Source of the DNA: Acidobacteriota bacterium
Lineage (GTDB): Bacteria > Acidobacteriota > Terriglobia > Acidiferrales > UBA7541
Direction: 5' to 3'
Assembly: GCA_013289665.1 (NCBI GenBank)
Contig: JABCZN010000008.1
Span: forward strand, 1 to 64,000
Length of the DNA: 64,000 nt
A model generated the notes under the pieces. It was not told the DNA's origin. It saw only the letters and a program-made list of their open reading frames with translations, and made no database searches. A program made the position numbers and the translations under genes. Positions 7,978 through 17,288 of the stretch are shown here, one piece after another. Each line of letters starts with the position of its first letter. Positions within the stretch are counted from its first letter, which is position 1.

Positions 7978-9486
7978 CTATTGCTCGAAGATTAGTACCG
8001 CTGGGTTCGAGTCACTTGCCGACACCACTACAAACTTAGTGGGCGACACCACGTAGACGATCGCGCTGCTGCCGCCAACACTCCCCGTAAAAGTTCCTCT
8101 CCCATTCGTTGGTGTGGATGAGATGGAGTAGGCGGAATTCACGTTGACGCCGGAGCTTGCGCCGCTCGGCGCGCCGATATCCTCGCTGCCGGTGATGCTG
8201 CCGGCCGGGCTGGCGCCGTTCGCCGTGAACTCGCCGGAGAAAATCGTCACGCCCAGCGTCATGGGCACGGTCGCCAAGCCGGCATACGAGCCGCTGAGCG
8301 CGCTATTGGTAAGCGATGTCCTGGTTTGCGGATCACCGAACCCGAACAAAACGGAACTGTCCGGGACAACGAAGAAAGCTTGCTCGGAGCTGACGAGGTA
8401 AGCAACCAGGTAGCTGCTGCCAAGGTTGATCGCGGTTCGGCCGTTGCTGGCGACGCTTGACGTTCCGGCAAGAGCGGCGACCGACGTAGGGACCCCACCG
8501 CAGTTCTGGTCATAGGTCAGGGAAAGAGCGCCGGTCCCGTTGCCTGTGAGCAACCCAGCGATCACATTGGGCGCGGCGCCAGTCTTGCTGCCGCAGCCGG
8601 AACCGACCCGCCCGGTCAGGTACATCACCATGCCGCCGTTCAGCGAGGCGTTAGAGAAACCTCCGAGCGGGGTTTGCTGCCGAAGGAACGCGCCGATCAG
8701 AAGAGGGGTCACCGGCGTGGGGGAGTCTGACTCCATCGCAACAATTTTCCCGGAGTTCACGACGTAAAAGACAAAATTAAGGTTTTGCGGAACTCCGCCT
8801 GCGAGTGGCGGGAGATTTAACATGCCCCGGCCATTGGAAGCATCGGTCACGATGTAGTTCGACGCGAAGACGTTCAACGTGGTGAATGTGCCGGACTGGT
8901 TGGCGTCAGCGGCGCCGCTGGTGAAAGTGCCCGCTCCGTTCGCCGTGATGCGGCCTGCGATAGCGGTGCGATTGTTCGAAGGGTCGAAGCCCGCAACGCC
9001 AAAAGCATAATCGCCGGCGATCTTTGCGGTACTGTACGCGGTCGTGTCCGCCTTTTCCATGGAGCCGGAGCCGACCGTTCCGTTGCCGCCCGACGCGTCA
9101 ATCTCGACGAACTTCGCAATACCATTGGCCATCATCACAAAGGCCAGCTTGCCGCCGCCGGGAATATTCAAATTCATCACGCCGCGGTTATCGGCGCCGA
9201 TCGAATAAGTCCCGGTGAACGCCTGGTCGATTAATTTCTCCGGCACACCGACGCCGTTGGTGTCCAGCAATCCATTCGTCAAATTTCCGGCGCCGTCCGA
9301 CGTGAATCTGCCCACGGCGGCGAAAGGAGTTGAGCCACCACCGCCTCCGGTCGTCATCCCGTTGAACATAAAAGCGTAATCGCCTTTGAGCAGGGCGTTG
9401 TTCACCCCGATTGTGTTCTGTGCCCGGATCGTGGCGGCAAGAACCAACGCCAGGCACGCGATCCCCAGAATCTGCAACTTTCTCAT
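7978..9486 (-). CDS. secreted protein with four tandem ~115-residue repeats
   Basis: A 502-residue protein with a signal peptide (MRKLQILGIACLALVLAATI, cleaved after IRAQ). The mature part appears to be four related units, each opening with L-x-G-x-Y/M (LLKGDYAFMFNG, KIAGDYAFGVAG, SLNGGMVMYLTG, ALSGSYAGLATV), passing through a Gly-rich 'GxFTxNGAG'-like turn (GRFTSDGAGNLTNG, GRITANGAGTFTSG) and a second half with NGRG or DNRG (DNRGVMNL, NGRGMLNL, NGRTAINL, NGRGTFTG). The function is unknown; the pattern suggests a repetitive beta-structured extracellular protein. A GGAGAGGAAAG ribosome binding site precedes the ATG. Confidence 0.8.
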   Translation of the reverse strand: MRKLQILGIACLALVLAATIRAQNTIGVNNALLKGDYAFMFNGMTTGGGGGSTPFAAVGRFTSDGAGNLTNGLLDTNGVGVPEKLIDQAFTGTYSIGADNRGVMNLNIPGGGKLAFVMMANGIAKFVEIDASGGNGTVGSGSMEKADTTAYSTAKIAGDYAFGVAGFDPSNNRTAIAGRITANGAGTFTSGAADANQSGTFTTLNVFASNYIVTDASNGRGMLNLPPLAGGVPQNLNFVFYVVNSGKIVAMESDSPTPVTPLLIGAFLRQQTPLGGFSNASLNGGMVMYLTGRVGSGCGSKTGAAPNVIAGLLTGNGTGALSLTYDQNCGGVPTSVAALAGTSSVASNGRTAINLGSSYLVAYLVSSEQAFFVVPDSSVLFGFGDPQTRTSLTNSALSGSYAGLATVPMTLGVTIFSGEFTANGASPAGSITGSEDIGAPSGASSGVNVNSAYSISSTPTNGRGTFTGSVGGSSAIVYVVSPTKFVVVSASDSNPAVLIFEQ

Positions 9487-9813
9487 CTTTCCTCTCCTCG
9501 TCTGTTGAGCGGTTTATTGAGCGGCCTACCGGACAATTCGTAACGAAGCGCCGGGGAGAGTGTTCTTTGGGCGAGGACACTCATCTCGTGAAATTGGCCC
9601 GCAGCGTGGCCGGGTTCACTCGGGTCGTCCAACCATTTCCTAGTTTTCAGCCACCTGCCGATCATCCGCCGCTATCGTATATATGCCTTTGTGGCGGACT
9701 GCGGGCAATCGGGTGAATACGGGAAAAACAAGGCAGGAATTGCCCGAACAGCGATAGGGGAGGAAAGGGAGGAAACCGGGGTTACTCTCACAGGCGAGCT
9801 TCGTAGATTTCCC
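9487..9813. other. intergenic region
   Basis: The 327 bases between two minus-strand genes contain the promoter of the repeat protein and the 3' end of the receiver gene. Only shadow frames of the neighbours are open. A purine-rich stretch (AGGGGAGGAAAGGGAGGAAA, near 9757-9776) is notable but unexplained. Confidence 0.35.
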
Positions 9814-10203
9814 TCAGCGTGCGCTGGGAAGAATCTTGGTATCTCTCTGGACCAACTTGCGCAGAATGGAAGGAATCCTTTCGAATTCGGCCGACTTGTC
9901 AAGAAACAGATTGGCGCCTGCGGTCAAACATTCCTCGCGATATTCGGGATAGGGATAGTTTGTACAGATAAGAACAAAAAGATCGGGCTGTTCCGCGCGA
10001 ATGGCGCGGAGAACATCCAGGCCGCTGCCACCGGGCATGTGCAGATCGAGAATCAGCGCATCCGGCTTCATTTTCTGAATGCCGCTTACCGCGGCGGGCA
10101 CATCGCCTGCTTGTCCCACGAGCCGCGCGCCGGGGACCTCTTCGAGAAGGCCCGCGAGGCGTTCCACGACAACCCTGGAGTCGTCAGCGATAAAGACTTT
10201 CAT
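9814..10203 (-). CDS. single-domain response regulator (receiver only)
   Basis: A CheY-like receiver of about 129 residues: acidic pair DD in FIADDSR, phosphoacceptor Asp53 in LILDLHMPG, Thr in CTN, and Lys in LDKSAEF. There is no output domain, so the phosphorylated form must act through a partner. The start is ATG at 10203; upstream in-frame codons to 10272 precede the domain and are unlikely to be used. It follows the LuxR-type regulator/histidine kinase pair on the same strand with a 235-base gap, so it may belong to the same phosphorelay. Confidence 0.85.
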   Translation of the reverse strand: MKVFIADDSRVVVERLAGLLEEVPGARLVGQAGDVPAAVSGIQKMKPDALILDLHMPGGSGLDVLRAIRAEQPDLFVLICTNYPYPEYREECLTAGANLFLDKSAEFERIPSILRKLVQRDTKILPSAR

Positions 10204-10438
10204 ATTGCGTCCCTCATGAAGAGCGTTCGCCCAATTCGGAACCCAAGGGTGGAACCGAGAGGCAGAGCCCAATGACAGAGAATGACAAATCCGCGCGGAA
10301 TTACATCGGGTGGAATCACGAATCTCATGTAGGACGATCTGAAGTGCAATTGACCGCGATTATCCTACGAGAAAAAACCGGCATCCAATCGGCAAAAGTC
10401 GTGGTGGCCAGGGTTCGCAGCCCCGTGCTTGCTCCCGG

Positions 10439-11068
10439 TTAGTCCACCAGTTGCGCTTCCAGCGCGTAGCGAATCAGATCCGCATTCGTCTTCATGCCGG
10501 TCTTCTCCAGAATCCGGCCGCGATACGTACTGACGGTCTTTACGCTGAGAGAAAGCTCCTCGGCCATTTCCTTCACTGTTTTTCCGGAAGCAAGCATCCG
10601 CAGAACCTGAAATTCGCGGTCGGAAAGAAGTTCGTGGAGCGGAAGATCGGCGCCTTTCCTGAGATCAACGGCCAGCTTTTCCGCCAGCGTGGCGCTTACA
10701 TAGCGTCCGCCCCCGACGATTTTATTGATCGCGGTCTTCAGCTCATCCGGCACGCTGTCTTTCGTCAAGTAACCCGCCGCGCCGGCCTTCAGGGCCCGCC
10801 GCGCATATTGTTGCTCGGGATGCATGGTCAGGAGGAGCACCGGCGTCCCGGGGCGCAGGCGCCTCACGTCATCCAGGATGTCCAGCCCGCTTTTACCGGG
10901 CATGCTGATATCCAGGATGACCACATCCCAGACGTGCCGGCGTGCCAGCTCAACGGTTTCCGCTGCCGTTTTCGCCTCCCCAAAAGTCACCCGAGAGAAA
11001 GCTTCCGCCAATGTCTCTCGCAGCCCCCTGCGGAACATAGCGTGGTCGTCAGCGATCAAAATCCTCAT
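10439..11068 (-). CDS. NarL/LuxR-family response regulator
   Basis: 209 residues. The receiver domain starts MRILIADDHAMFRRGLRETL, with phosphoacceptor Asp53 (VVILDISMPG), conserved Thr (LLLTMHPEQ) and Lys (GYLTKDS). The C-terminal LuxR helix-turn-helix starts at LSDREFQVLRMLASGKTVKE and has the recognition helix SVKTVSTYRGRILEKT. Its coding start overlaps the end of the upstream histidine kinase gene by 20 bases, so the two are translationally coupled partners. Target promoters are not known. Confidence 0.92.
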   Translation of the reverse strand: MRILIADDHAMFRRGLRETLAEAFSRVTFGEAKTAAETVELARRHVWDVVILDISMPGKSGLDILDDVRRLRPGTPVLLLTMHPEQQYARRALKAGAAGYLTKDSVPDELKTAINKIVGGGRYVSATLAEKLAVDLRKGADLPLHELLSDREFQVLRMLASGKTVKEMAEELSLSVKTVSTYRGRILEKTGMKTNADLIRYALEAQLVD

Positions 11069-12704
11069 GGCGCACGCTTTCTGCAGCGGTCGAGGGAGAA
11101 AGAGGAATCGTGAGCGTCATTGTCGTGCCCGAACCTGGCACTCCTTCCGTTTTGAATTCCCCGTTCAGCAAGAGCGCGCGTTCCTGCATTCCGACGAGGC
11201 CCAAGGATTTGCGCGCTTTCACCACCTCGGGATCGAACCCGGTGCCGTTGTCGAATACCTGGAAAACAATGTGATTGTCCTCTCGTTGCAATCGCGCCTC
11301 CACCCGCGTGGCGTGAGCATGGCGCGCCACATTGGTCAGCGACTCCTGAAAAATTCGAAAGATGGCCGTCGAACGATCGGTGTCGAGCGTCAGGGGCTCT
11401 GGCGGCAAAATAACGCTGCAATGAATCCCCGTACGGCTCTCGAACTCCTGCGCCTGTGCTTCGAGCGCGGCAGGCAGGCCGAGATCGTCCAGTGTTCTGG
11501 GGCGAAGCTCCGACGCGATCCGGCGCAGCGTGACAATCGTCCCATCCACCAATTGAATGGAAGAATCCACCTTGGCCCGAAGCGCGGTCTGTCGGCTGGT
11601 CAGCTTCCGGCCGATCAATGCCAGATCCATTTTGATCGCCGTGCAAGCCTGCCCGAGTTCATCGTGAATTTCACGCGCGATGTAGGTGCGTTCTTCCTCT
11701 CGCACACTCTGCAGCCGGGCCGCCAGTGCGCGGAGTTGATCGCGTGATTTTCTCAGCTCCTCTTCGGCGTGCTGACGCTCCGCAATCTCGGTACGCATCT
11801 CGTTGTTTACGCGGGTCAGAACGGCGGTCCGTTGTTCGACGCGAAGTTCCAGAAGCTCCTTGGCCCTGGTCAGCGCTTCCGCTCTCTCGCGATTCTCGGT
11901 CGTGTCCCGGGTGAGTTTCGCGAAGCCGATAAGATTTCCGTTCGAATCGCGCAGGGCCGTTACGACCACGTTGGCCCAAAACCTGGTGCCATCCTTGCGG
12001 ACTCTCCAGCCCTCATCCTCGGTCCGTCCCAACCGGGCAGCCCGGGCGAGGATCTCGCGCGGTTTATTGTTCATCAGGTCTTCCTGCGGATAAAAGATGG
12101 AAAAGTGGTGGCCGATGATTTCGGCCGAGTTGTAACCTTTCAGACGCTGCGCACCGGCATTCCAGCTGACCACTTTGCCCTCGGAATCCAACTGGAAGAT
12201 GGCATACTCCTGAACACCTTCGACCAGCAGCCGGAATCGCTCCTCGCTTTCCCGAAGCGTACGTTCCGCCTGAATGCGTTCGGTGACATCCTCAAAAGCC
12301 ACGCCAAGGTAATTGCCCGAAAGCGGAAACGCCCGCACCGAGTAAACTCCAGCCCGGATGCTGTCGTCGCCATAGGCAATCTCTCCGAGGTCCCTCGCCT
12401 CTCCGGTCTGAACTATATCCAGCAACTGGCCAGGGAGCGGCGTTTCCATGAGCTTGGGAAAATCAGCAAGCGTTTTGCCCAGCAGCATTCGAGAGGCCGA
12501 CATGGTGATTCCTGCGGCGGCGCGATTCGCATCCACGATTCGAAACGATTCGGCATCGGAAGGATCTTCCAATCGTAGAAGAGCTACGCCGACTGGCAGC
12601 TCCCTCAGAAGTTCCGGATATAAACCGAGAACGGTCTCGTTCGGCAGTGCGAAAGCCGAATGATCTTCCTGGAAATCCAAACCGGCCAACCTGCGGGTTT
12701 TCAT
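11049..12704 (-). CDS. PAS/PAS sensor histidine kinase (HisKA_3 type)
   Basis: About 551 soluble residues. Two PAS domains come first; the second (ESEERFRLLVEGVQEYAIFQ, WNAGAQRLKGYNSAEIIGHH) is followed by a PAC motif (GFAKLTRDTTE). A coiled coil (ELRVEQRTAVLTRVNNEMRT) leads to the HisKA_3 dimerisation domain with phospho-His in REIHDELGQ, then the HATPase domain (ESLTNVARHAHATRV, FDNGTGFDP, GLVGMQERALLLNG). No membrane helix is seen, so the signal is probably cytoplasmic. The ATG at 12704 has an AAGAGAG site; a TTG at 12719 in the same frame is less likely. The cognate regulator follows with overlap. Confidence 0.9.
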   Translation of the reverse strand: MKTRRLAGLDFQEDHSAFALPNETVLGLYPELLRELPVGVALLRLEDPSDAESFRIVDANRAAAGITMSASRMLLGKTLADFPKLMETPLPGQLLDIVQTGEARDLGEIAYGDDSIRAGVYSVRAFPLSGNYLGVAFEDVTERIQAERTLRESEERFRLLVEGVQEYAIFQLDSEGKVVSWNAGAQRLKGYNSAEIIGHHFSIFYPQEDLMNNKPREILARAARLGRTEDEGWRVRKDGTRFWANVVVTALRDSNGNLIGFAKLTRDTTENRERAEALTRAKELLELRVEQRTAVLTRVNNEMRTEIAERQHAEEELRKSRDQLRALAARLQSVREEERTYIAREIHDELGQACTAIKMDLALIGRKLTSRQTALRAKVDSSIQLVDGTIVTLRRIASELRPRTLDDLGLPAALEAQAQEFESRTGIHCSVILPPEPLTLDTDRSTAIFRIFQESLTNVARHAHATRVEARLQREDNHIVFQVFDNGTGFDPEVVKARKSLGLVGMQERALLLNGEFKTEGVPGSGTTMTLTIPLSPSTAAESVRHEDFDR

Positions 12705-12804
12705 AAAAACTCTCTTCAAAGATGTCAGGTGGCCGGAGTTTCGGGCGGGAAACGGCCCGAGGCGAGCTGGGACGCTCTAATTAACTATAGAGCAGATCGG
12801 ATGC

Positions 12805-12850
12805 GGAAGCCCGGAAGGCTTCCAATCGGTACAGGTACAGCTGTACCGAT
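12805..12850. promoter_or_regulatory. two adjacent inverted repeats in a divergent promoter region
   Basis: Between the histidine kinase gene (minus) and the GH123 gene (plus) are two back-to-back palindromes. GGAAGCC/GGCTTCC (12805-12811 and 12817-12823) is followed by a perfect 10-base repeat ATCGGTACAG/CTGTACCGAT (12825-12834 and 12841-12850) with a 6-base centre GTACAG. The symmetry and position suggest an operator for a dimeric regulator, or an attenuator hairpin. The rest of 12705-13122 shows no gene. Confidence 0.5.
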
Positions 12851-13122
12851 GTAAGACTCTATGAAACCTGTCGAAACAATCGTCTGACACGAAAATCATT
12901 GTCCTGCCGACAGACCCAATACACCGCTCGAATTAAGCTCTCTCCCGTGGGCGCAACGTTGGAGCGAGTCTGCCTCTCGGCGCGGGCGCGTGCAGCTGAG
13001 AAATCCAGGTCATTTTCAGTTCTCAGCGGCCTGCCCCCTCCAAATTTCGTCAGCCTGTCCACCCCAGCCCCTTCGAGACGCAGGCCTCGAGCTGCCGGCG
13101 AACTTTTTTAGGGGAAATTCCA

Positions 13123-15810
13123 ATGAACACCAGAATACAAAGTTCTTCGCTTGATTCCTATTTAGGGTTGCTGAAACATGCCGGAGCGGCGCTCATGGGC
13201 CTCTTGTTTGCCCTGGTGTGCTGCGGCAATCTAGCAGCGCAGCAAACGATCTGGCCGGGCACCACGGTGCCGTCGGCGATTGACAATGGCGCGAGCGGCC
13301 CGTTGGAACTAGGGGTTTCGTTCAAGTCGGATGTCAGCGGCACTATCACTGGCATTCGTTTTTACAAGAGCGCGGCCAACACCGGAGTCCATGTGGGACG
13401 CCTCTGGGGCCCCACCGGCGCTCTCCTCGCGTCCGTTACATTTACGGGGGAGACCGCTTCGGGCTGGCAGCAAGCCAACTTTTCCGCGCCCGTGGCCATC
13501 ACCGCGAACAATGTCTACGTTGCTTCGTACGGGCTGGCGATCGGCCACTTCAGCGCCACCTGGAGTTATTTCACAAGCGCGGGATACAACCACGCGCCGT
13601 TGCATGCTGTTGGTACTCCGAACGGCGTGTATGGAACGTACGGCACGCATCCCGTGAACACGCACCAGGCGGCGAATTACTGGGTCGACGTGGTCTTCAA
13701 ACCCACGTCCTCGACCGCGCCGGCAATCACTTCGCAGCCGGCGGGCAGAACAGTCATCGCGGGCCAAACCGCCTCATTCTCCGTGGTGGCATCCGGCGCA
13801 GCCCCTCTGAGCTATCAGTGGCTGAAAAACGGCACGGCAATCAGCGGCGCCACCTCATCCAGTTACACCACACCCACGACTACCAGCGCCGACAACGGAT
13901 CTTTGTTTACAGTTGCGGTCAGCAACACCCTGGGTAAAGTTACCAGCAACGCCGCAACGCTCGCGGTCAATGCTTCCACCCTGACGCTCAGCGTGAGTCC
14001 AGCAAGCTTGAGCTTCGGAAGTATTGACACGGGTACCGCCAGCACCCTTGGCGTAACGCTGAAGAACTCCGGCAATTCCAGCGTTACGATTTCGGGCGTC
14101 ACCGCTTCGGGTGCGGGCTTCAGCGCCAGCAATGTATCTTCCGGCACAGTTCTGGCTCCCGGGCAATCCGCTGGCTTAAACGTGACTTTTGCTCCGACGT
14201 CAACGGGAGGTGTGACGGGCGGTGTGACGGTCGTCAGCAACGCTACTAACTCCCCAGCGACCATTTCCATGAGCGGCACCGGCGTACAATCGAATTTCAG
14301 CACGTGGGTGGCGCCAAGCTTGATCAGAGTTGGAAAGACGGACGCGCCTGGAACGCTTTCTTCCATCGCGCTCTCTGGAGCGCGCGGGGAAACCGTGGAC
14401 ACGCAGGTTGTGGTGCAAGGTCCGGCCGGCGGCTTGTCCAACATCAACGTGAGCGCGACCGCTCTCACCGGCCCCGGCGGCGTCACCATCGCCGCGTCGA
14501 ATGTGACGCTCTATCGCGAATACTACCTCTCCGTCACCGGCACCGCGAGCTACGGCGGCGGCAGCAATCCACCGCTCGGCTCCGGCACTTATGCCGAACC
14601 GCTGATTCCGTTTAACGATCCGGAAACCGGCGCCGCATTGTGCGGAAGCTCGGCGACTCTCAAAGCCTGCAACGCAAGCGTCAGCGCAGGGCAGAATCAG
14701 CCTTACTGGATTGATATTTCCATTCCTCACGGCGTGGCCAACAGCCCGGCAGGAACCTACAGCGGCAGCGTCACGATCACTTCCTCTCAGGGAAACTCGA
14801 CGATTCCGATCTCGTTGACGGTATGGAACTTTGAATTGCCTATGCAGCCATCGGAGCTTTCTCTCTGGACACTCTGGCCGCCGGCATCGGGAAATACCAC
14901 CACCACACTGGCGCGCGCCTTGATGCGCAACAAAGTGATGAGCTGGTACGACGTGGCGGGCAACGCCTCTTCCGACGTGTCCACCATGGGGCTGAATCGC
15001 TCCGGCCTGGACAACTACTACTACATCGGCATCCAGTGCAACGGAGGCTACAGCAGCATTCCCACGACCAGTCAGATCAATTCCGCCGCGGCGAATTTCC
15101 CCGCCGGACTCGGCCTTGATTTCTACATGGCCGATGAACTGAATGGCTGCAACGGCGACTACTCCGACATCCGAACTCTCGGCGCAAATGCGCATGCGGC
15201 AAATCGCAGCGTGAAAACGATGATGACCCTCAACGCGACGGACCCGAATCTGTACGGCTCTGTTGATCATTGGGTGCTGCTCGATTCCATGCAAAAGTGG
15301 CCTGCCCTGCCGTTCACCGCGGGCGGCGACCTCTGGAGCTACACGAGCTGCAACGCCGGCTACGGCAACACTCCGGAGTGGATGGTCGACTATCCCCCAA
15401 TCAACGAACGCATCCAGTCGGGCTTCCTCAACTTCACGCAGGGCGCGACCGGGCTGCTCTACTATCGCGCTGACGGCTGGACCGCCGGCAACGCCATCGG
15501 CAGCTGGAACAACGTGGACACAACCGCATGTGGCGGCGGCTTGGGCCGGCCTGGCGACGGAATCTTCCTCTATCCACCGGCGCCGATCGCCTCGACCGAG
15601 TCCGCACCCGGCATCCGCCTGAAGGCCATCCGAGACGGCGTTCAAGACTACGAATACGCCCAGATCCTCAAGAACCTCGGACAACTCGGCGTAGTGGACT
15701 CCACTCTCGTTCCGATTGCCACCGGTTGGAGCAATTGGAGCCATGACCCGAACGCGCTAGAAAACGCCCGTACCCAACTGGGTCAACTCCTTCACCGGCT
15801 GGCTCCTTGA
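13123..15810 (+). CDS. large secreted GH123-like (DUF4091) protein with DUF4082, Ig and ASH-type domains
   Basis: 895 residues with a signal peptide ending near NLAAQQ. Domains in order: DUF4082-like (IWPGTTVPSAIDNGASGPLE, about 40-190); an Ig-like domain with SYQWLKNGTAISGA (about 200-285); an ASH/'choice-of-anchor'-type beta domain (SPASLSFGSIDTGTASTLGV, about 290-390); and a C-terminal ~500 residues of GH123/DUF4091 type. In that last part LDFYMADELNGC supplies the Asp-Glu pair expected for substrate-assisted beta-N-acetylgalactosaminidases, and IRLKAIRDGVQDYEYAQIL is the conserved C-terminal signature. A paralogue is encoded at 19900-21579. It probably trims a HexNAc-containing polymer outside the cell. 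A TTAGGGGA site precedes the ATG. Confidence 0.8.
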   Translation: MNTRIQSSSLDSYLGLLKHAGAALMGLLFALVCCGNLAAQQTIWPGTTVPSAIDNGASGPLELGVSFKSDVSGTITGIRFYKSAANTGVHVGRLWGPTGALLASVTFTGETASGWQQANFSAPVAITANNVYVASYGLAIGHFSATWSYFTSAGYNHAPLHAVGTPNGVYGTYGTHPVNTHQAANYWVDVVFKPTSSTAPAITSQPAGRTVIAGQTASFSVVASGAAPLSYQWLKNGTAISGATSSSYTTPTTTSADNGSLFTVAVSNTLGKVTSNAATLAVNASTLTLSVSPASLSFGSIDTGTASTLGVTLKNSGNSSVTISGVTASGAGFSASNVSSGTVLAPGQSAGLNVTFAPTSTGGVTGGVTVVSNATNSPATISMSGTGVQSNFSTWVAPSLIRVGKTDAPGTLSSIALSGARGETVDTQVVVQGPAGGLSNINVSATALTGPGGVTIAASNVTLYREYYLSVTGTASYGGGSNPPLGSGTYAEPLIPFNDPETGAALCGSSATLKACNASVSAGQNQPYWIDISIPHGVANSPAGTYSGSVTITSSQGNSTIPISLTVWNFELPMQPSELSLWTLWPPASGNTTTTLARALMRNKVMSWYDVAGNASSDVSTMGLNRSGLDNYYYIGIQCNGGYSSIPTTSQINSAAANFPAGLGLDFYMADELNGCNGDYSDIRTLGANAHAANRSVKTMMTLNATDPNLYGSVDHWVLLDSMQKWPALPFTAGGDLWSYTSCNAGYGNTPEWMVDYPPINERIQSGFLNFTQGATGLLYYRADGWTAGNAIGSWNNVDTTACGGGLGRPGDGIFLYPPAPIASTESAPGIRLKAIRDGVQDYEYAQILKNLGQLGVVDSTLVPIATGWSNWSHDPNALENARTQLGQLLHRLAP

Positions 15811-15987
15811 TCAACGCGGGATGAATCGCCTTCTGTCAACTTGAACCTGACGGAAGCCCTTCATGAGTCGGGTCGAAGGGTCTGTGGGGCACCTTTTCTA
15901 AAGGAGAGGGAGCATCACAGACTCCAAGGCCCGATTCGTATTTTTAGGAACGGCGACGGACGCCGTAAATGCTCAGGCCAGATCAAG

Positions 15988-17037
15988 CTAAGCGGAAATT
16001 GCCGAACCAGCGCGGCGGCTGCTTTGAGCCGGGGAACTCACTTGCGCGCTGGGCGTGCAAGCTGCGGGCAGATGCGGCTTTCGTTTCGCGGTTGAATGGG
16101 ACTGGAACTCCTCGGCCAGCCGGCCCATAGTCAAACACCGCACGTCTCCATTCCGCACTAAAACACCAAGCTCTTCGAGAAAGCGCGCCACGACATTTTC
16201 CACTCGCGGCCACTCCGCATAAAGATTTTCCGGATGAAACCACACGTGGAAAACTCCACGGCTCAAGCGCACGTGCTCCAGCCCTTTTCTCAATCGCCGC
16301 AACCGGCTCGAATCCGGAATAAACTTGCGCCATCCGGCCGCATAGCGAATCAGAAGCGAACCGGGAATAGAAACAATTCCGTCCTTAAGCGATGGCTCGA
16401 TCATGCACGGAGAACTTCCCGCAAAATCCGCCCAGATCATGCTGAGGGAATTGAGCATGCCGTTTGAAAACCGCATTGGCAGTCGATCCACATCCCTAAA
16501 ACAAGTGAATCCCGCGTCGCGAAGTTCCTCAAGGTACGCCACGGAATTGCGCGGAAACACGAACGAAGATTTCGGGATTCCAAGGTCCTTCGCGATCTGC
16601 GCGCAATGCCGATACTCGGCGATGGCGCGTTCCCGCGTCATGCCGCGCTCTCCAAATGGGACGTGCGAAAACGAATGGAAACCGATTTCCTGCTCCGGGG
16701 ATGCTTTGCGAATCATCTCCACCAGGCTTGCACCGAACCATTCGGGGTGAGTCTGTTCATCGCCCTCTTTCGGAATATAGCTGAACCAGGGCTTTGCGAA
16801 GTGCGGATAGCGGACATCCGGCAAGCCGGAGACGTCCGGCAAGGACCGGCGCATCATCGCTCCGACAATAGCCCAGGTCGCGGAAATACCATTGCGCGTA
16901 AGATGCCGCAGCAAATTCGGCGCGCCGACGTCGTGGGTCCAGCGGCCCATCTTGAGCAGTTCGTCGCCATAGGAAAGATCGAAGCTCCCCCAACTGAGCT
17001 CCAGATCCAGGCTGATGACCACGGTCGGGCGAGTCAT
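15988..17037 (-). CDS. NodB-type polysaccharide deacetylase family protein
   Basis: 349 residues, last gene of the exopolysaccharide operon. It shows NodB-fold features: SLDLELSWG near the N-terminus (metal and catalytic Asp region), GFHSFSHVPFGE with the two metal-binding histidines, FVFPRNSV, and VFHVWFHPENLY near the end. There is no signal peptide, so it probably acts in the cytoplasm on a lipid-linked or nucleotide-linked precursor. The C-terminal ~35 residues are Ser/Ala/Arg-rich and poorly conserved in look. The ATG lies four bases after GGAGG. It probably removes an N- or O-acetyl group from a sugar; the ATP-grasp and FAD enzymes upstream could then act on the freed group (inference). 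Confidence 0.8.
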   Translation of the reverse strand: MTRPTVVISLDLELSWGSFDLSYGDELLKMGRWTHDVGAPNLLRHLTRNGISATWAIVGAMMRRSLPDVSGLPDVRYPHFAKPWFSYIPKEGDEQTHPEWFGASLVEMIRKASPEQEIGFHSFSHVPFGERGMTRERAIAEYRHCAQIAKDLGIPKSSFVFPRNSVAYLEELRDAGFTCFRDVDRLPMRFSNGMLNSLSMIWADFAGSSPCMIEPSLKDGIVSIPGSLLIRYAAGWRKFIPDSSRLRRLRKGLEHVRLSRGVFHVWFHPENLYAEWPRVENVVARFLEELGVLVRNGDVRCLTMGRLAEEFQSHSTAKRKPHLPAACTPSAQVSSPAQSSRRAGSAISA

Positions 17038-17288
17038 TTAACCTCCATTCTTGATCGCGGGAACTGCGCGGGCAATCCGCCAATTGTGTTTCCGGAACGC
17101 GCGCTGCGCCTGGCAGAAAGCCCGATTCGCCGAACGTTCCTTGCCCCGGGGTTCGCGGCGAGGGATTTTGTAGTGCATCGCTTGGGAAAGTTTTGCATTC
17201 GGGTAGGGCTGGCGGCACATGGCGGCTTTCCTTTCTGGGCGGCATCGGGCCAGGTATCTGGCTTTGCGCTCAATTCTTGACGGGACAT
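17034..17288 (-). CDS. possible small basic protein, doubtful
   Basis: The 232-base gap between the ATP-grasp gene and the deacetylase gene is unusually long for this operon. It holds an open frame of 84 codons whose stop overlaps the deacetylase start as ATGA, which would fit translational coupling. A second frame of 89 codons (17038-17307), very rich in Arg and Lys, ends directly before the same ATG. Neither has a recognisable domain, and at most one can be real. It may equally be untranslated spacer. Confidence 0.2.
   Translation of the reverse strand: MSRQELSAKPDTWPDAAQKGKPPCAASPTRMQNFPKRCTTKSLAANPGARNVRRIGLSARRSARSGNTIGGLPAQFPRSRMEVK

Noticed and set aside
14200..15744. Minus-strand 514-codon frame opposite the GH123 gene
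   Set aside because: The plus strand encodes clear domains. The antisense translation has no recognisable motif.
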